Shown: positions 1 through 7,606, numbered from the stretch's first letter. The stretch is DNA of 24,348 nt from Pseudomonadota bacterium (GCA_023428785.1 JAEYWU010000035.1:1-24348), one strand, 5' to 3'. A program made the numbers and translations. Notes: generated by a model from the sequence alone, not told the origin.

Positions 1-10
1 GTAACGGGTC

Positions 11-1189
11 ATGGCTTCAACCGACTATTACGAACTCCTTGGCGTCCCGCGGGACGCTGACGCCGCCGCGCTGAAGGCCGCCTTCCGCAAGAAGGCCATG
101 GAGCACCATCCGGACCGCAACGGCGGCTGCGATGAGGCCATGGCCAAGTTCAAGGAAGTCAACGAGGCCTATTCGGTGCTGTCGGACCCGCAGAAGCGCG
201 CGGCCTACGACCGCTTCGGCGAGGCCGGCGTCAACGGCATGGGCGGCATGGGCGGCGGCGGCTTTTCGGGCGGCCCCCAGGACATCAACGACATCTTCTC
301 CCAGGTCTTCGGCGACGCGTTCGGAGACATGTTCAACCGCGCCCAGCACACCCGCAGGGCCGGTCCCCAGCGCGGCCAGGACCTGCGCCACGATCTGGAA
401 ATCTCGCTCGAGCAGGCCTACCGCGGCTCCGAGGTCGAGATCGACGTGGCCACTGCCGCGGTCTGCGAGCCCTGTTCGGGTTCCGGCGCCAAAGAGGGGG
501 CCCAGCCCCAGACTTGCACCACCTGCAATGGCCAGGGCCGCGTGCGCGCCGCCAACGGCTTCTTCCAGGTCGAGCGCACCTGCCCGACCTGCGGCGGCCA
601 GGGCCGTCGCCTCGCCGAGGCCGACATCTGCAAGAGCTGTCACGGCCAGGGCCAGGTCCGCAAAACGCGCACCCTCAGCCTCAAGATTCCGGCCGGCGTC
701 GACGATGGTTCGCGCATCCGCCTGACGGGCGAGGGCGATGTGGGCCGCCGGGGCGGTCCGCGCGGCGACCTCTACGTCTTCCTGTCAGTGAAGCCCCACG
801 ACCTGTTCGAGCGCGACGGTCTGGACCTCTTGGTCACCGTCCCCGTCCCCATGCCCATCGCGGCGCTCGGCGGCGAGATCGAGGCGCCCTGCCTGACGTC
901 GGAGGCCTGCGACGGCCAGTGCCGCTCGACCGTGCGCGTCGAGGAAGGCTCCCAGACCGGCAAGACCGTCCGCATCCGCGGTAAGGGCATGCCCGACCTT
1001 CAAGGCCGCCGCCGCGGCGATCTCGTGGTCGAACTGTTTGTCGAGACGCCGACCAACCTGACGGCCCGCCAGAAGGAGCTCATGCGTGAGCTCTGCGACA
1101 CCTGCGGTGACAGGCAGCAGCCGCGCCATGCCGGCTTCTTCAAAAAGGCCAAGACCTTCTGGTCCGACCTCACCGAAGGCAACGCCTGA
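11..1189 (+). CDS. dnaJ: Chaperone protein DnaJ (Hsp40)
   Basis: Co-chaperone that delivers unfolded clients to DnaK and stimulates its ATPase in the cytoplasm. The 392-residue product has the full type I layout. The J domain lies at about 1-70, with the HPD triad at 33-35. A Gly/Phe-rich linker (about 73-90) follows, then a zinc-binding domain with four CxxCxGxG repeats starting near Cys152 and ending near residue 213. The substrate-binding C-terminal domains end the protein. The second C-terminal domain carries extra Cys residues (EACDGQC), which as I recall is seen in relatives, so I do not treat it as a defect. It is slightly longer than E. coli DnaJ (376). Only 10 bases precede the ATG, so its promoter and any upstream dnaK lie outside the window. 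The start is fixed by the canonical N-terminus (MASTDYYELLGV). Confidence 0.97.
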   Translation: MASTDYYELLGVPRDADAAALKAAFRKKAMEHHPDRNGGCDEAMAKFKEVNEAYSVLSDPQKRAAYDRFGEAGVNGMGGMGGGGFSGGPQDINDIFSQVFGDAFGDMFNRAQHTRRAGPQRGQDLRHDLEISLEQAYRGSEVEIDVATAAVCEPCSGSGAKEGAQPQTCTTCNGQGRVRAANGFFQVERTCPTCGGQGRRLAEADICKSCHGQGQVRKTRTLSLKIPAGVDDGSRIRLTGEGDVGRRGGPRGDLYVFLSVKPHDLFERDGLDLLVTVPVPMPIAALGGEIEAPCLTSEACDGQCRSTVRVEEGSQTGKTVRIRGKGMPDLQGRRRGDLVVELFVETPTNLTARQKELMRELCDTCGDRQQPRHAGFFKKAKTFWSDLTEGNA

Positions 1190-1208
1190 CCGTGGAGCGG
1201 ATCGCTTG

Positions 1209-1409
1209 ATGGCTATGGCGGTCATTCTGGCGATCTACGGGTTCGGCGTGGTCCTGGCCTGGGGCGTCATCGTCGCCCTGGTCCGCAAAGGATCCGAGCC
1301 CATGCCGTATGGCGAAGCCTGGGCGCCTGCGGCGGCCTATGCCCTGGCCTGGCCGGTTCTCGGCGCCTGCGCCCTGCTCGTCATGACAGTCGGGCGCCTT
1401 CGCAGCTAG
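1209..1409 (+). CDS. Small two-helix membrane protein, unknown function
   Basis: A 66-residue protein that I do not recognise by name. It has two hydrophobic segments (about 3-25 and 39-60) joined by a short polar loop (VRKGSEPMPYGEAW), so it is probably an inner-membrane hairpin. It begins 20 bases after the dnaJ stop on the same strand, with a GGAG at 1194-1197, and probably rides on the dnaJ transcript. A second ATG at 1215 is possible. Its TAG stop overlaps the TAG stop of xseA on the other strand through a shared CTAG at 1406-1409. Coding is supported by its position, the clean two-helix pattern and the exact fit between neighbours. Function is not inferable. Confidence 0.7.
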   Translation: MAMAVILAIYGFGVVLAWGVIVALVRKGSEPMPYGEAWAPAAAYALAWPVLGACALLVMTVGRLRS

Positions 1410-2953
1410 AACAGCTTGCCCTGCTGGGCGGCCGGAGGGGGCGCTGGCTTGCGGTCGGCCTTCGGCGCCGTGCCGGTCACGACCGCCTGGCGCTGTCCGT
1501 CCGCGAACTTGAGATCCAGCGCCTCGCCCGGCCTGACGGAGACCGCGCTCCTGACCAGCGAGCCATCCTGGCGTCGCACCAGGGCGTAACCCCGCTGCAG
1601 CGGGCCTTCCGGATCAAGCGACGTCAGCAGCCGCGCCAGCCGGTCCAGACGCTCGCCCTGGCGGTCCTTGAGCCGGTCCAGAGCCCTGCGCGCCCGTCCC
1701 TGAAGTTCGTCGAGCCGCCCTGTCGCCTGCCGGATCGGACGTTCCAGCGACGGCAGCCGACCGGACAGGGTCTCGAGCTGGCGTGCGCGATCCCGCAACT
1801 CCTGACGCAGCGCCTGCGTGGCGCGGCGGTCCAGCACGTCCAGGCGCTCAGCCTGCCGGTCGATCGGCCGTGTCAGAACCTGCGGGGTCAGCCGGGACGC
1901 CACACCCGCCAGACGGCGGTCATGCGCCGCCACATGGGCCGACAGACCCGACGCCAGTCGGGCCGAGGCCTGATCCAGCCTCTGTTCTCGCCGTCCGAAC
2001 AGGTCCGCCATCGAGGGCATCCGTCCGATCGTTCCTGTCAGGGCGATGCGCCGCGTCTCGATCGCGCGGCCGGCGGCCCGTTGCAGGCGCCGCTCATGGT
2101 CGGCGGTCACGGCCTTCAGGTCGGTCAGGACCGGTGTGGCCATTTCGGCAGCGGCCGTCGGCGTCGGGGCGCGCCGATCCGAGACGAAGTCGATCAGGGT
2201 GGTGTCGGTCTCGTGGCCCACCGCCGAGATCACCGGCAGCGGGCATTCGGCCACCGCCCGCGCCAGGGCTTCGTCGTTGAACGGCCACAGGTCCTCGATC
2301 GAACCCCCGCCTCGCGCCACAATCAACACGTCGGGGCGCGGGATCGCCCCGTCGGGAGCCAGCGCCGAGAAGCCGCGCACGGCCGCCGCCACCTGGCTTG
2401 CGGCCCGATCGCCCTGCACCACGCACGGCCAGACCAGCACCTGGCACGGCCAGCGGTCACGTATCCGGTGCAGGATGTCGCGGATCACCGCCCCGGTCGG
2501 CGAGGTGATCACCCCCACCACGGCGGGCACGGCCGGGATGGGCTTCTTCCTCGCCGGGTCGAACAGGCCCTCGCCGCGAAGCTGGGCCTTCAGGCGCTCC
2601 AGCTGGGCCAGCAGCGCTCCCACGCCCGCCGGCTCCATGCTCTCGATCACCATCTGGTACGACGAGCGCGCCGGATAGGTGGTGATCTTGCCGGTGACGA
2701 TCACCTCCAGCCCCTGCTCGGGCTGGCAATCAAGGCGCGAAACCACACCGCGCCAGATCACGCCGTCGATGGCGGCGTTCTCGTCCTTCATGGTCAGATA
2801 GACGTGGCCCGAGGCGTGGCGCGTGACCTTGGAGATCTCGCCCCTCAGCCGGACATAGCCGAACCGGTCCTCGACCGTGCGCTTGAGCGCCTGCGACAGC
2901 TCCGAAACCGAGAAGGGCGGGGCGTTGTCTCCGGGGGGCGAGGTGTCTGTCAT
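1406..2953 (-). CDS. xseA: Exodeoxyribonuclease VII large subunit
   Basis: Catalytic subunit of exonuclease VII, which with several XseB subunits degrades single-stranded DNA to acid-soluble oligonucleotides in repair. In the 515-residue product, an N-terminal OB-fold covers about 13-108. The nuclease core follows, with family blocks SPTGAVIRDI (151-160), ARGGGSIEDLWPFND (213-227) and GHETDTTLIDFVSDRRAPTP (247-266). A long helical, Arg/Gln/Leu-rich region (about 280-450) is the coiled-coil arm that binds XseB. The frame stays open upstream to a TTG at 2983, but I prefer the ATG at 2953 because it gives a normal family N-terminus (MTDTSPPGD). Neither start has a good Shine-Dalgarno sequence. 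XseB is not encoded in the window. The gene is divergent from the lipocalin across 97 bp. Confidence 0.96.
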   Translation of the reverse strand: MTDTSPPGDNAPPFSVSELSQALKRTVEDRFGYVRLRGEISKVTRHASGHVYLTMKDENAAIDGVIWRGVVSRLDCQPEQGLEVIVTGKITTYPARSSYQMVIESMEPAGVGALLAQLERLKAQLRGEGLFDPARKKPIPAVPAVVGVITSPTGAVIRDILHRIRDRWPCQVLVWPCVVQGDRAASQVAAAVRGFSALAPDGAIPRPDVLIVARGGGSIEDLWPFNDEALARAVAECPLPVISAVGHETDTTLIDFVSDRRAPTPTAAAEMATPVLTDLKAVTADHERRLQRAAGRAIETRRIALTGTIGRMPSMADLFGRREQRLDQASARLASGLSAHVAAHDRRLAGVASRLTPQVLTRPIDRQAERLDVLDRRATQALRQELRDRARQLETLSGRLPSLERPIRQATGRLDELQGRARRALDRLKDRQGERLDRLARLLTSLDPEGPLQRGYALVRRQDGSLVRSAVSVRPGEALDLKFADGQRQAVVTGTAPKADRKPAPPPAAQQGKLF

Positions 2954-3050
2954 CGAAAGGTCGCAGCGCCCAAATGACGCCAAGCTTGCATCTTAAAGGG
3001 CCGGGCAGCCGTTGCTATCTCTGTTCGAGGTCGCACCGCAAGGAACCGTC

Positions 3051-3572
3051 ATGAAGCTCGCAAAGCTCATCGCCGCCTCGGCGGCCCTGACCGTATTCGC
3101 CGGCGTCGCCATGGCCGACGCCCCCGCGCCTGCGCGCTCCGTCACCCTCAGCCAATTCGATGGCCGCTGGTACGAGGTCGCGCGCACGCCCAACCGCAAC
3201 CAGCCCAGCTGCACCCGCCTGCAGATCGATATCTCGGCCGGCGACGGTGGCGCCTACAATGTCGTCAATACCTGCAGCCGCACGTCGGGCGACCCGCAGG
3301 TCGTGCGCGCCGAGGTCTCCTCGCTGAACAGCGCCAACAACCGCCTGCGCTTCCGCGCCCGGTCGGGCGCCGCGGGCGTTATCGGCGCATCCCAGGAATT
3401 CTGGGTGCTGGACCGGGCCGAGGACTATTCCTGGGCCATCCTGGGCACGCCCGGCGGCAACTATTTCTGGCTCTGGACGCGCTCGGCGGCGCCGGCCAAC
3501 CGCGCCGCCCTGCTCGCCCGCGTGCGAGCGCTCGGCTACAACACCTCCAACGCCGTCCAGATCGGAGGCTGA
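3051..3572 (+). CDS. Secreted lipocalin family protein (Blc-like)
   Basis: A 173-residue periplasmic lipocalin, probably a carrier of small hydrophobic molecules or lipids. It starts with a classic signal peptide (MKLAKLIAASAALTVFAGVAMA, predicted cut after AMA). The lipocalin signature GRWYEVAR follows, then the typical late block EDYSWAILGTPGGNYFWLWTR. E. coli Blc is a lipoprotein. Here there is no lipobox cysteine, so the protein should be soluble in the periplasm. The start is supported by AAGGAA (3040-3045) a few bases before the ATG. Two cysteines (in PSCTRL and VNTCSR) could form a disulfide. It is divergent from xseA. Family assignment is strong; the ligand is unknown. Confidence 0.88.
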   Translation: MKLAKLIAASAALTVFAGVAMADAPAPARSVTLSQFDGRWYEVARTPNRNQPSCTRLQIDISAGDGGAYNVVNTCSRTSGDPQVVRAEVSSLNSANNRLRFRARSGAAGVIGASQEFWVLDRAEDYSWAILGTPGGNYFWLWTRSAAPANRAALLARVRALGYNTSNAVQIGG

Positions 3573-3575
3573 GTG

Positions 3576-3629
3576 ATGCAGATGTTCAAGTTCATCTGGC
3601 TGACCCTCGCCATCGGCGCCGCCAGCTAG
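3576..3629 (+). CDS. Possible 17-residue hydrophobic peptide (or gene remnant)
   Basis: A tiny open frame encoding MQMFKFIWLTLAIGAAS begins 3 bases after the lipocalin stop. A GTG immediately precedes the ATG in the same frame. It is placed 7 bases downstream of a strong GGAGG (3564-3568) lying inside the last lipocalin codons, so ribosomes ending on the lipocalin could reinitiate. The peptide looks like a short membrane helix or the start of a signal peptide. It could be a membrane microprotein, or what is left of a decayed exported protein. Nothing homologous is recognised. Confidence 0.3.
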   Translation: MQMFKFIWLTLAIGAAS

Positions 3630-3636
3630 CCTGCGC

Positions 3637-3664
3637 TTGCAACCCCCCGGCGTCGCGCTAACGT
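3637..3664 (+). promoter_or_regulatory. Candidate sigma-70 type promoter
   Basis: TTGCAA (3637-3642) is followed after 16 bases by TAACGT (3659-3664), 20 bases before the next ATG. The elements match the housekeeping consensus only partly, so this is a weak call based on position and spacing. Confidence 0.25.
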
Positions 3665-3683
3665 CGCGCAACGGGAGGACGCA

Positions 3684-3905
3684 ATGCTGGAATCAATACG
3701 GGCATTTGAATGGGTCGCCCTGGCCGTCGGCCTGGCTGTCTGGGCCTCTACGGTGTTGGCCGCCGCTGCGATCCTGAGGAAGGCCGGCTTCAGTCGCTGG
3801 TGGTCCATTCTCGCCGTTGTTCCGGTCGTCAACTGGATCGCGCTGATCGTTTTCGCCTGTTCCGACTGGCCCGCCCTGCGCGGCCCTTCGGAAGGCCACG
3901 CTTGA
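3684..3905 (+). CDS. Small membrane protein with two helices, unknown function
   Basis: A 73-residue protein with hydrophobic segments at about 9-30 and 41-59. The pattern LRKAGFSRWWSILAVVPVVNWIALIVFACSDWP resembles a widespread class of small alphaproteobacterial membrane proteins with an RKAG(F/Y)S.WW motif, whose role I cannot name. The start is well supported by GGGAGG (3673-3678) ahead of the ATG. It ends 31 bases before mmcB, but a candidate LexA box sits in that gap, so the two genes are probably controlled separately. Confidence 0.75.
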   Translation: MLESIRAFEWVALAVGLAVWASTVLAAAAILRKAGFSRWWSILAVVPVVNWIALIVFACSDWPALRGPSEGHA

Positions 3906-3909
3906 CTCG

Positions 3910-3924
3910 GAACATATCCGCAAC
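3910..3924 (+). promoter_or_regulatory. Candidate LexA (SOS) box upstream of mmcB
   Basis: The sequence reads GAAC, seven bases, CAAC. The alphaproteobacterial LexA operator is GTTC-N7-GTTC, which is GAAC-N7-GAAC on the other strand. Seven of the eight specified bases match, with exact spacing, 12 bases before the mmcB start codon. As I recall, mmcB of Caulobacter is SOS-regulated, so position and gene identity both support the call. The mismatch lowers confidence. Confidence 0.6.
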
Positions 3925-3936
3925 ATCTATGCCGCG

Positions 3937-4389
3937 ATGGCGCTTGTCGCGATAGAAACCCTTGAGCTGGCTTTCCTCGGCCGCCCCCAGGTCACCACGG
4001 CCGTGACGCGCGGCGCGGCGCGGTTGATGGCCGACATGGGTTATGCGCCCCTGCTCGAGGTCCGGCTGCCCAACGGCCGTCGCGCCGATGTCATGGCGCT
4101 GGGCCCCAGGGGCGAGATCGCCATCTGCGAGGTGAAGTCCTCGCGCGAGGACTATCTGTGCGACCGCAAATGGGGCGACTACCTGCCCTTCTGCGACGCC
4201 TACTATTTCGCCGTGGCGCCCGAGTTTCCGATGGACATCCTGCCGGACGAGCCGGGCCTGATCGTCGCTGACGGCTTCGGCGGGGCGGTGGTTCGCCCGG
4301 CCAGTCCTTCCCCCCTGGCGCCCGCCCGGCGCAAGGCCCTGACCCTCGCCTTCGCAAGGCTCGCCGCCCTGCGGGCGACCGCGCTTTAG
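3937..4389 (+). CDS. mmcB: MmcB-family DNA repair protein, putative endonuclease
   Basis: A 150-residue protein of the MmcB family, implicated in mitomycin C resistance in Caulobacter and thought to be a PD-(D/E)xK-type nuclease. Visible active-site candidates are Glu41 (LLEVRLP), Asp51 in GRRADV, and Glu65-x-Lys67 in ICEVKSS, in the order and spacing of that fold. Other family blocks are DRKWGDYLPFCDAYYFAVAPEFP and the C-terminal RKALTLAFARLAALR. Length is normal for the family. The N-terminus (MALVAIETLELAF) has no strong ribosome site. A nearby upstream ATG (3929) is out of frame. The LexA box just ahead suggests induction by DNA damage. The exact lesion and substrate are not visible from sequence. 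Confidence 0.9.
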   Translation: MALVAIETLELAFLGRPQVTTAVTRGAARLMADMGYAPLLEVRLPNGRRADVMALGPRGEIAICEVKSSREDYLCDRKWGDYLPFCDAYYFAVAPEFPMDILPDEPGLIVADGFGGAVVRPASPSPLAPARRKALTLAFARLAALRATAL

Positions 4390-4502
4390 GTGACTTGTCC
4401 CCGCTGATCGCCACCCGGATAGGCTGATTGTCCGGTCTTTGACATCGTCAGCCTGACCCCGATACGGGTTCGCCGTCCCCGTCTCCTGAGCCCGGACGAG
4501 GT

Positions 4503-4523
4503 GGACGGTGTTTTACGCCGTCC
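4503..4523. terminator. Hairpin between mmcB and regA, possible terminator
   Basis: GGACGGTG and CGCCGTCC flank a TTTTA loop, giving an 8-bp stem with one G-U pair. It lies in the 145-bp gap between two convergent genes, 12 bases past the regA stop. There is no clear U-run after it on either strand, so intrinsic termination is uncertain. The rest of the gap shows nothing I can name. Confidence 0.35.
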
Positions 4524-4534
4524 GGACCGTTCGC

Positions 4535-5101
4535 TCAGCGCGGGGCGCGCTTGGCCAGGATACGCTGCAGGGTCCGCCGGTGCATGTTCAGCCGCCGCGC
4601 CGTCTCCGAGACATTGTGGCCGCACAGGTCATAGACCCGCTGGATGTGCTCCCAGCGCACCCGGTCGGCCGACATGGGGTTCTCCGGCGGTGCGGCCTTG
4701 TCGTCGCCCTGGGCCAAGAGCGCCTTGACCACATCGTCGGCGTCGGCGGGCTTGGAGAGATAGTCGATGGCCCCGGCCTTGATGGCGGCCACGGCGGTGG
4801 CGATGGCCCCATAGCCGGTCAGCATCACCACCCGCGCATCGGGGCGCGCCTCGCGGATCGCCTCGACAACCTTCAGGCCGGTGCCGTCCTCCAGCCGCAT
4901 GTCGACGACGGCGAAGGCCGGCGGGGCTGCGCGGGCGATGGTGGTGGCCTCCTGCACCGATCCGGCCAGGGTCACGTCGAATCCGCGCGACTCCATCGCC
5001 CGACCCAGGCGGGTTCTGAGAGCGGCGTCATCATCGAGGACAAGAAGCGACCGGTCGGGAAGGGTTTCGACCTGGGACTGAAGCTCGAGCGTTTCGGTCA
5101 T
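4535..5101 (-). CDS. regA: Redox response regulator of the RegA/PrrA/ActR family
   Basis: A 188-residue global response regulator, the partner of RegB, which in alphaproteobacteria controls respiration, electron transport and related genes with redox state. The receiver domain covers about 15-125: the acidic LLVLDDDAALR, the phospho-acceptor Asp in AVVDMRLEDG, the Thr in VVMLTGYG and the Lys in DYLSKPAD. A short linker leads to a Fis-type helix-turn-helix ending in SETARRLNMHRRTLQRILAKRAPR, the nearly invariant RegA DNA-binding signature. Length matches the family (about 184). I chose the ATG at 5101 because GGGAGA lies just upstream. The frame extends to 5155 but gives an atypical N-terminus. 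It follows regB by 75 bp on the same strand. Confidence 0.95.
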   Translation of the reverse strand: MTETLELQSQVETLPDRSLLVLDDDAALRTRLGRAMESRGFDVTLAGSVQEATTIARAAPPAFAVVDMRLEDGTGLKVVEAIREARPDARVVMLTGYGAIATAVAAIKAGAIDYLSKPADADDVVKALLAQGDDKAAPPENPMSADRVRWEHIQRVYDLCGHNVSETARRLNMHRRTLQRILAKRAPR

Positions 5102-5146
5102 ACGTGTCTCCCTAGCGCCCCAGAACAGAATCGGCCCTGCGGCGGC

Positions 5147-5165
5147 CTGACGCAAGTGCGTTCAG
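5147..5165 (-). other. Small hairpin in the regB-regA spacer
   Basis: CTGACGC and GCGTTCAG flank an AAGT loop: seven pairs with one bulged T. It would form in the regBA transcript between the regB stop and the regA ribosome site. It might adjust the relative yield of the two proteins, which is speculation; a stem of this size also arises by chance. Confidence 0.25.
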
Positions 5166-5176
5166 CATACGCCTCA

Positions 5177-6505
5177 TCAGGGCGCGACGATGGCCTCGCG
5201 CGGCCATGTGATGGTGACCTGAGCGCCTTCCTTGTGGCGAAGGTTCCCGAACGTCAGCGAGGCGCCGGTCTTCTCCAGCAGGGTCTTGGCGATGAAGAAG
5301 CCCAGCCCCATGCCTTGGTGACCGGTCCGCGATCCCTCGCCCAGCGGACGAGACGTCACATAGGGCTCGCCCAGCCGGGCCAGCACGTCGGACGCGAAGC
5401 CGGGGCCGTCGTCGCGCACCTCGACCCGGATGGTGCGGTCGTCATAGCGGGCGGTCACCCGCACCTCATAGACGGCGAAGTCCGTCGCGTTCTCGATCAG
5501 CGTGCCGATGGCGCGCACCGCCTCGGGCAGGCGCCGGACCTCGGGCTCGATGGCGCCCTTGGCCCCCTCGACCGCGATCTCGATGCGCGGCCCGGCGCCC
5601 CGATGCGGATCGGCGCACTCGTTCAGCAGCATCTTCAGCGGCAGCCGCGCCTCGGCCACCTCGCCGGTGTCCGACCGCTGGGACAGGGCCTTGAGGATGT
5701 CGCGGCATCGCTCGGCCTGCTGGACCAGCAGCTCGGCGTCCTCGGCCAGGGCCGCGTCTCCCTTGGCGTTCCGAAGCAGCTCGCGCGCCACGATCTGGAT
5801 CGTGGCCAGAGGCGTGCCCAGTTCATGCGCCGCCGCCGCCGCCAGGCCGCCCATGGCCGCCAGTTGCTGCTCGCGGGCCAGGATGGCGTCGGTCGCGGCC
5901 AGGGCCAGGGCCATGCGCCGCGCCTCGTTGGCGGTTCGCCAGGCGTAGCCGGCCGTGAACAGCACCCCCGTCATCAGCGCCATCCAGACGCCCAGCCGGT
6001 AGAGCGGCGGCAGGGCGAACTCCTCCCCACCGCGCCAGGGCAGAGGTTCAGGCACGAAGAACAGGATCGCGGCCGTCAGCAGGGCCATGCCGCCGATCGC
6101 CATCGTCTGGCGCGTCGGCAGGGCCGCCGCCGCGATCGTCACAGGCGCGATCAGCAGAAGACAGAAGGGATTGTCCAGCCCGCCGGTCAGGCCCAGCAGG
6201 GCGCCTAGCTGGGCCACGTCAAAGCTCAGCTGGCCGGCGGCGGACCAGCCTTCCAGCACCGGCCGCGGATTGGGCCTGAGCAGCAGGGCCACGTTCATCC
6301 ACGCCCCGGCGCCGATGATGGCCAGGGTCCAGCCCAGCCTCAGCTCGAAGTCGAAGACGAAGGCCGTCATCAGGACCGCCACCGTCTGGCCCGCCAGTCC
6401 CAGCCAGCGCAGGGACATGAGGGTGGTCGCCCGCAGCCGCCCCCGGGGGGCGGGCAGGCTGGCTGGATCCCAATAGGGGGCCACGTCTTGGGGCTCGGCG
6501 CTCAC
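5177..6505 (-). CDS. regB: Redox sensor histidine kinase of the RegB/PrrB family
   Basis: A 442-residue inner-membrane kinase that phosphorylates RegA under reducing conditions. The N-terminal half (about 28-190) holds roughly six membrane helices and the RegB quinone-site motif GGLDNPF (108-114). The H-box AAAAHELGTPLATI has phospho-acceptor His227. Cys267 in QQAERCRDIL sits where RegB kinases keep their redox-active cysteine (Cys265 in R. capsulatus). The ATP-binding domain has an N-box (Asn339), DDGPGF (365-370) and GMGLGFF (398-404). The start is GTG; no closer in-frame start gives an intact N-terminus. It is divergent from the Sco gene across 44 bp and upstream of regA. All key residues are present, so it should be functional. 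Confidence 0.95.
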   Translation of the reverse strand: MSAEPQDVAPYWDPASLPAPRGRLRATTLMSLRWLGLAGQTVAVLMTAFVFDFELRLGWTLAIIGAGAWMNVALLLRPNPRPVLEGWSAAGQLSFDVAQLGALLGLTGGLDNPFCLLLIAPVTIAAAALPTRQTMAIGGMALLTAAILFFVPEPLPWRGGEEFALPPLYRLGVWMALMTGVLFTAGYAWRTANEARRMALALAATDAILAREQQLAAMGGLAAAAAHELGTPLATIQIVARELLRNAKGDAALAEDAELLVQQAERCRDILKALSQRSDTGEVAEARLPLKMLLNECADPHRGAGPRIEIAVEGAKGAIEPEVRRLPEAVRAIGTLIENATDFAVYEVRVTARYDDRTIRVEVRDDGPGFASDVLARLGEPYVTSRPLGEGSRTGHQGMGLGFFIAKTLLEKTGASLTFGNLRHKEGAQVTITWPREAIVAP

Positions 6506-6549
6506 GCCCCTATAAGCCCCGGCAACACGCTTCGCGTCGAGAGGATTTC

Positions 6550-7188
6550 ATGCCGTCCAAGCCGATCGCCATCTTCGCCCTCGTCTGTCTGCTGGCCGCC
6601 CTCGTCATCGGTGGGGGCGCGATCTGGATGATCAACCGCGAACCCGCCGCGCCAGCGGACGGCGAGGAACAGCCGGTTGTGACCTATGGCCGCGCCGACA
6701 TCGGCGGCCCGTTCGAACTGGTCGACCAGACCGGCCGCGCCGTCGACCAGTCGATCCTCGAAGGCCAGTGGACCGCGGTCTTCTTCGGCTTCACCCACTG
6801 CCCGGACTTCTGCCCCTCGACCCTCCAGGCCCTGGAAGCCGCCAAGGAGCGCATGGGCGACCGCGCCGATGACCTGCAGATCGTCTTCGTCTCCATCGAC
6901 CCCGAGCGCGACACCCCCGAGGCCATGGCCGACTATCTCCAGACCGCCAGCTTCCCCGAGGGCGTCATCGGCCTGACCGGCTCGGCCGACCAGGTCCGCC
7001 GGGCGGCCCAGGCCTATCGCGTCGTCTATCAGCGCCGCGACCTCGAAGGCGGCGAGTACACGATGGATCACTCGCTAAACATCTATCTGATGAACCCCGA
7101 GGGCGAGTTCGCCATCCCCCTGTCGGCCAGCCTCGGCCCCGACCGGCTGGCCAACCTGATCCTCGGTCGGATGAACGGCGAAGCCTAG
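6550..7188 (+). CDS. senC: Sco1/SenC/PrrC copper chaperone
   Basis: A 212-residue membrane-anchored thioredoxin-fold protein that delivers copper to the CuA site of cytochrome c oxidase. An N-terminal helix (about 7-27) anchors it, with the domain facing the periplasm. The copper ligands are in place: Cys84 and Cys88 in THCPDFCPST, and His174 in TMDHSLNIYL. The VSIDPERDTPE block (114-124) is typical of the family. GAGAGGA precedes the ATG. It is divergent from regB. In Rhodobacter the homologue (senC/prrC) also sits in the regB/regA locus, which supports a functional link between oxidase assembly and redox signalling. Its stop overlaps that of the MAPEG gene by 4 bases (CTAG). Confidence 0.94.
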   Translation: MPSKPIAIFALVCLLAALVIGGGAIWMINREPAAPADGEEQPVVTYGRADIGGPFELVDQTGRAVDQSILEGQWTAVFFGFTHCPDFCPSTLQALEAAKERMGDRADDLQIVFVSIDPERDTPEAMADYLQTASFPEGVIGLTGSADQVRRAAQAYRVVYQRRDLEGGEYTMDHSLNIYLMNPEGEFAIPLSASLGPDRLANLILGRMNGEA

Positions 7189-7601
7189 AGACCGCCCTGG
7201 ACCACCCAGAAGGCGCGGCCCATCAGCCAGAGCACGCCCAGGAAGTTGATCACAAAGACCCGGCCACGCAGCTTCACGTCATCGCCTGAGCACTGGACCC
7301 AGCTGTGGATCAGCCGGCCGGCGAGGAACAGCCAGGCCGCCGCGACGTCGAGGCTGGTGACGGCCTCCGCCATGATCAGGACAAGCGCCCCGGCCCAGGC
7401 GAAGAGCGGCGCCTCGAACTGATTGGCCAGATTGCGCTGGATGCGCGCTGAAAGGCGGGGGTCGCCATCCGCCCGGGCGAAATCGGCCTGGCTAGCCTCG
7501 CCCCGTCTCACGACCACCAGCCGCGCCCAGGTCAGGACGACATAGAGACAGGCGACCAGCCCGAAGTGCAGGAACAGCGGGATCAGCAGCTGTCCTGCCA
7601 T
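7185..7601 (-). CDS. MAPEG family membrane protein
   Basis: A 138-residue integral membrane protein of the MAPEG superfamily (microsomal glutathione transferase-like). It shows four hydrophobic segments (about 5-30, 65-80, 86-103, 114-135) and the family signature RIQRNLANQFEAPLFAWAG (53-71). Bacterial members are mostly uncharacterised, and enzyme activity cannot be assumed. I chose the ATG at 7601 because it begins just before the first helix and lies 5 bases after the dapF stop. The longer open frame would overlap dapF and adds an Arg-rich stretch. It is the downstream gene of a dapF-MAPEG operon and convergent with the Sco gene. Confidence 0.85.
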   Translation of the reverse strand: MAGQLLIPLFLHFGLVACLYVVLTWARLVVVRRGEASQADFARADGDPRLSARIQRNLANQFEAPLFAWAGALVLIMAEAVTSLDVAAAWLFLAGRLIHSWVQCSGDDVKLRGRVFVINFLGVLWLMGRAFWVVQGGL

Positions 7602-7606
7602 CCCGG

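Noticed and set aside
4508..6208. A 566-codon open frame on the plus strand across regA and regB
   Set aside because: It is antisense to two genes with complete family motifs. Its translation is Gly/Arg/His/Gln-rich with no domain, the usual mirror of GC-rich coding sequence.
6506..6549. FNR/FixK-type site between regB and the Sco gene
   Set aside because: The 44-bp spacer contains no TTGAT-N4-ATCAA-like palindrome.
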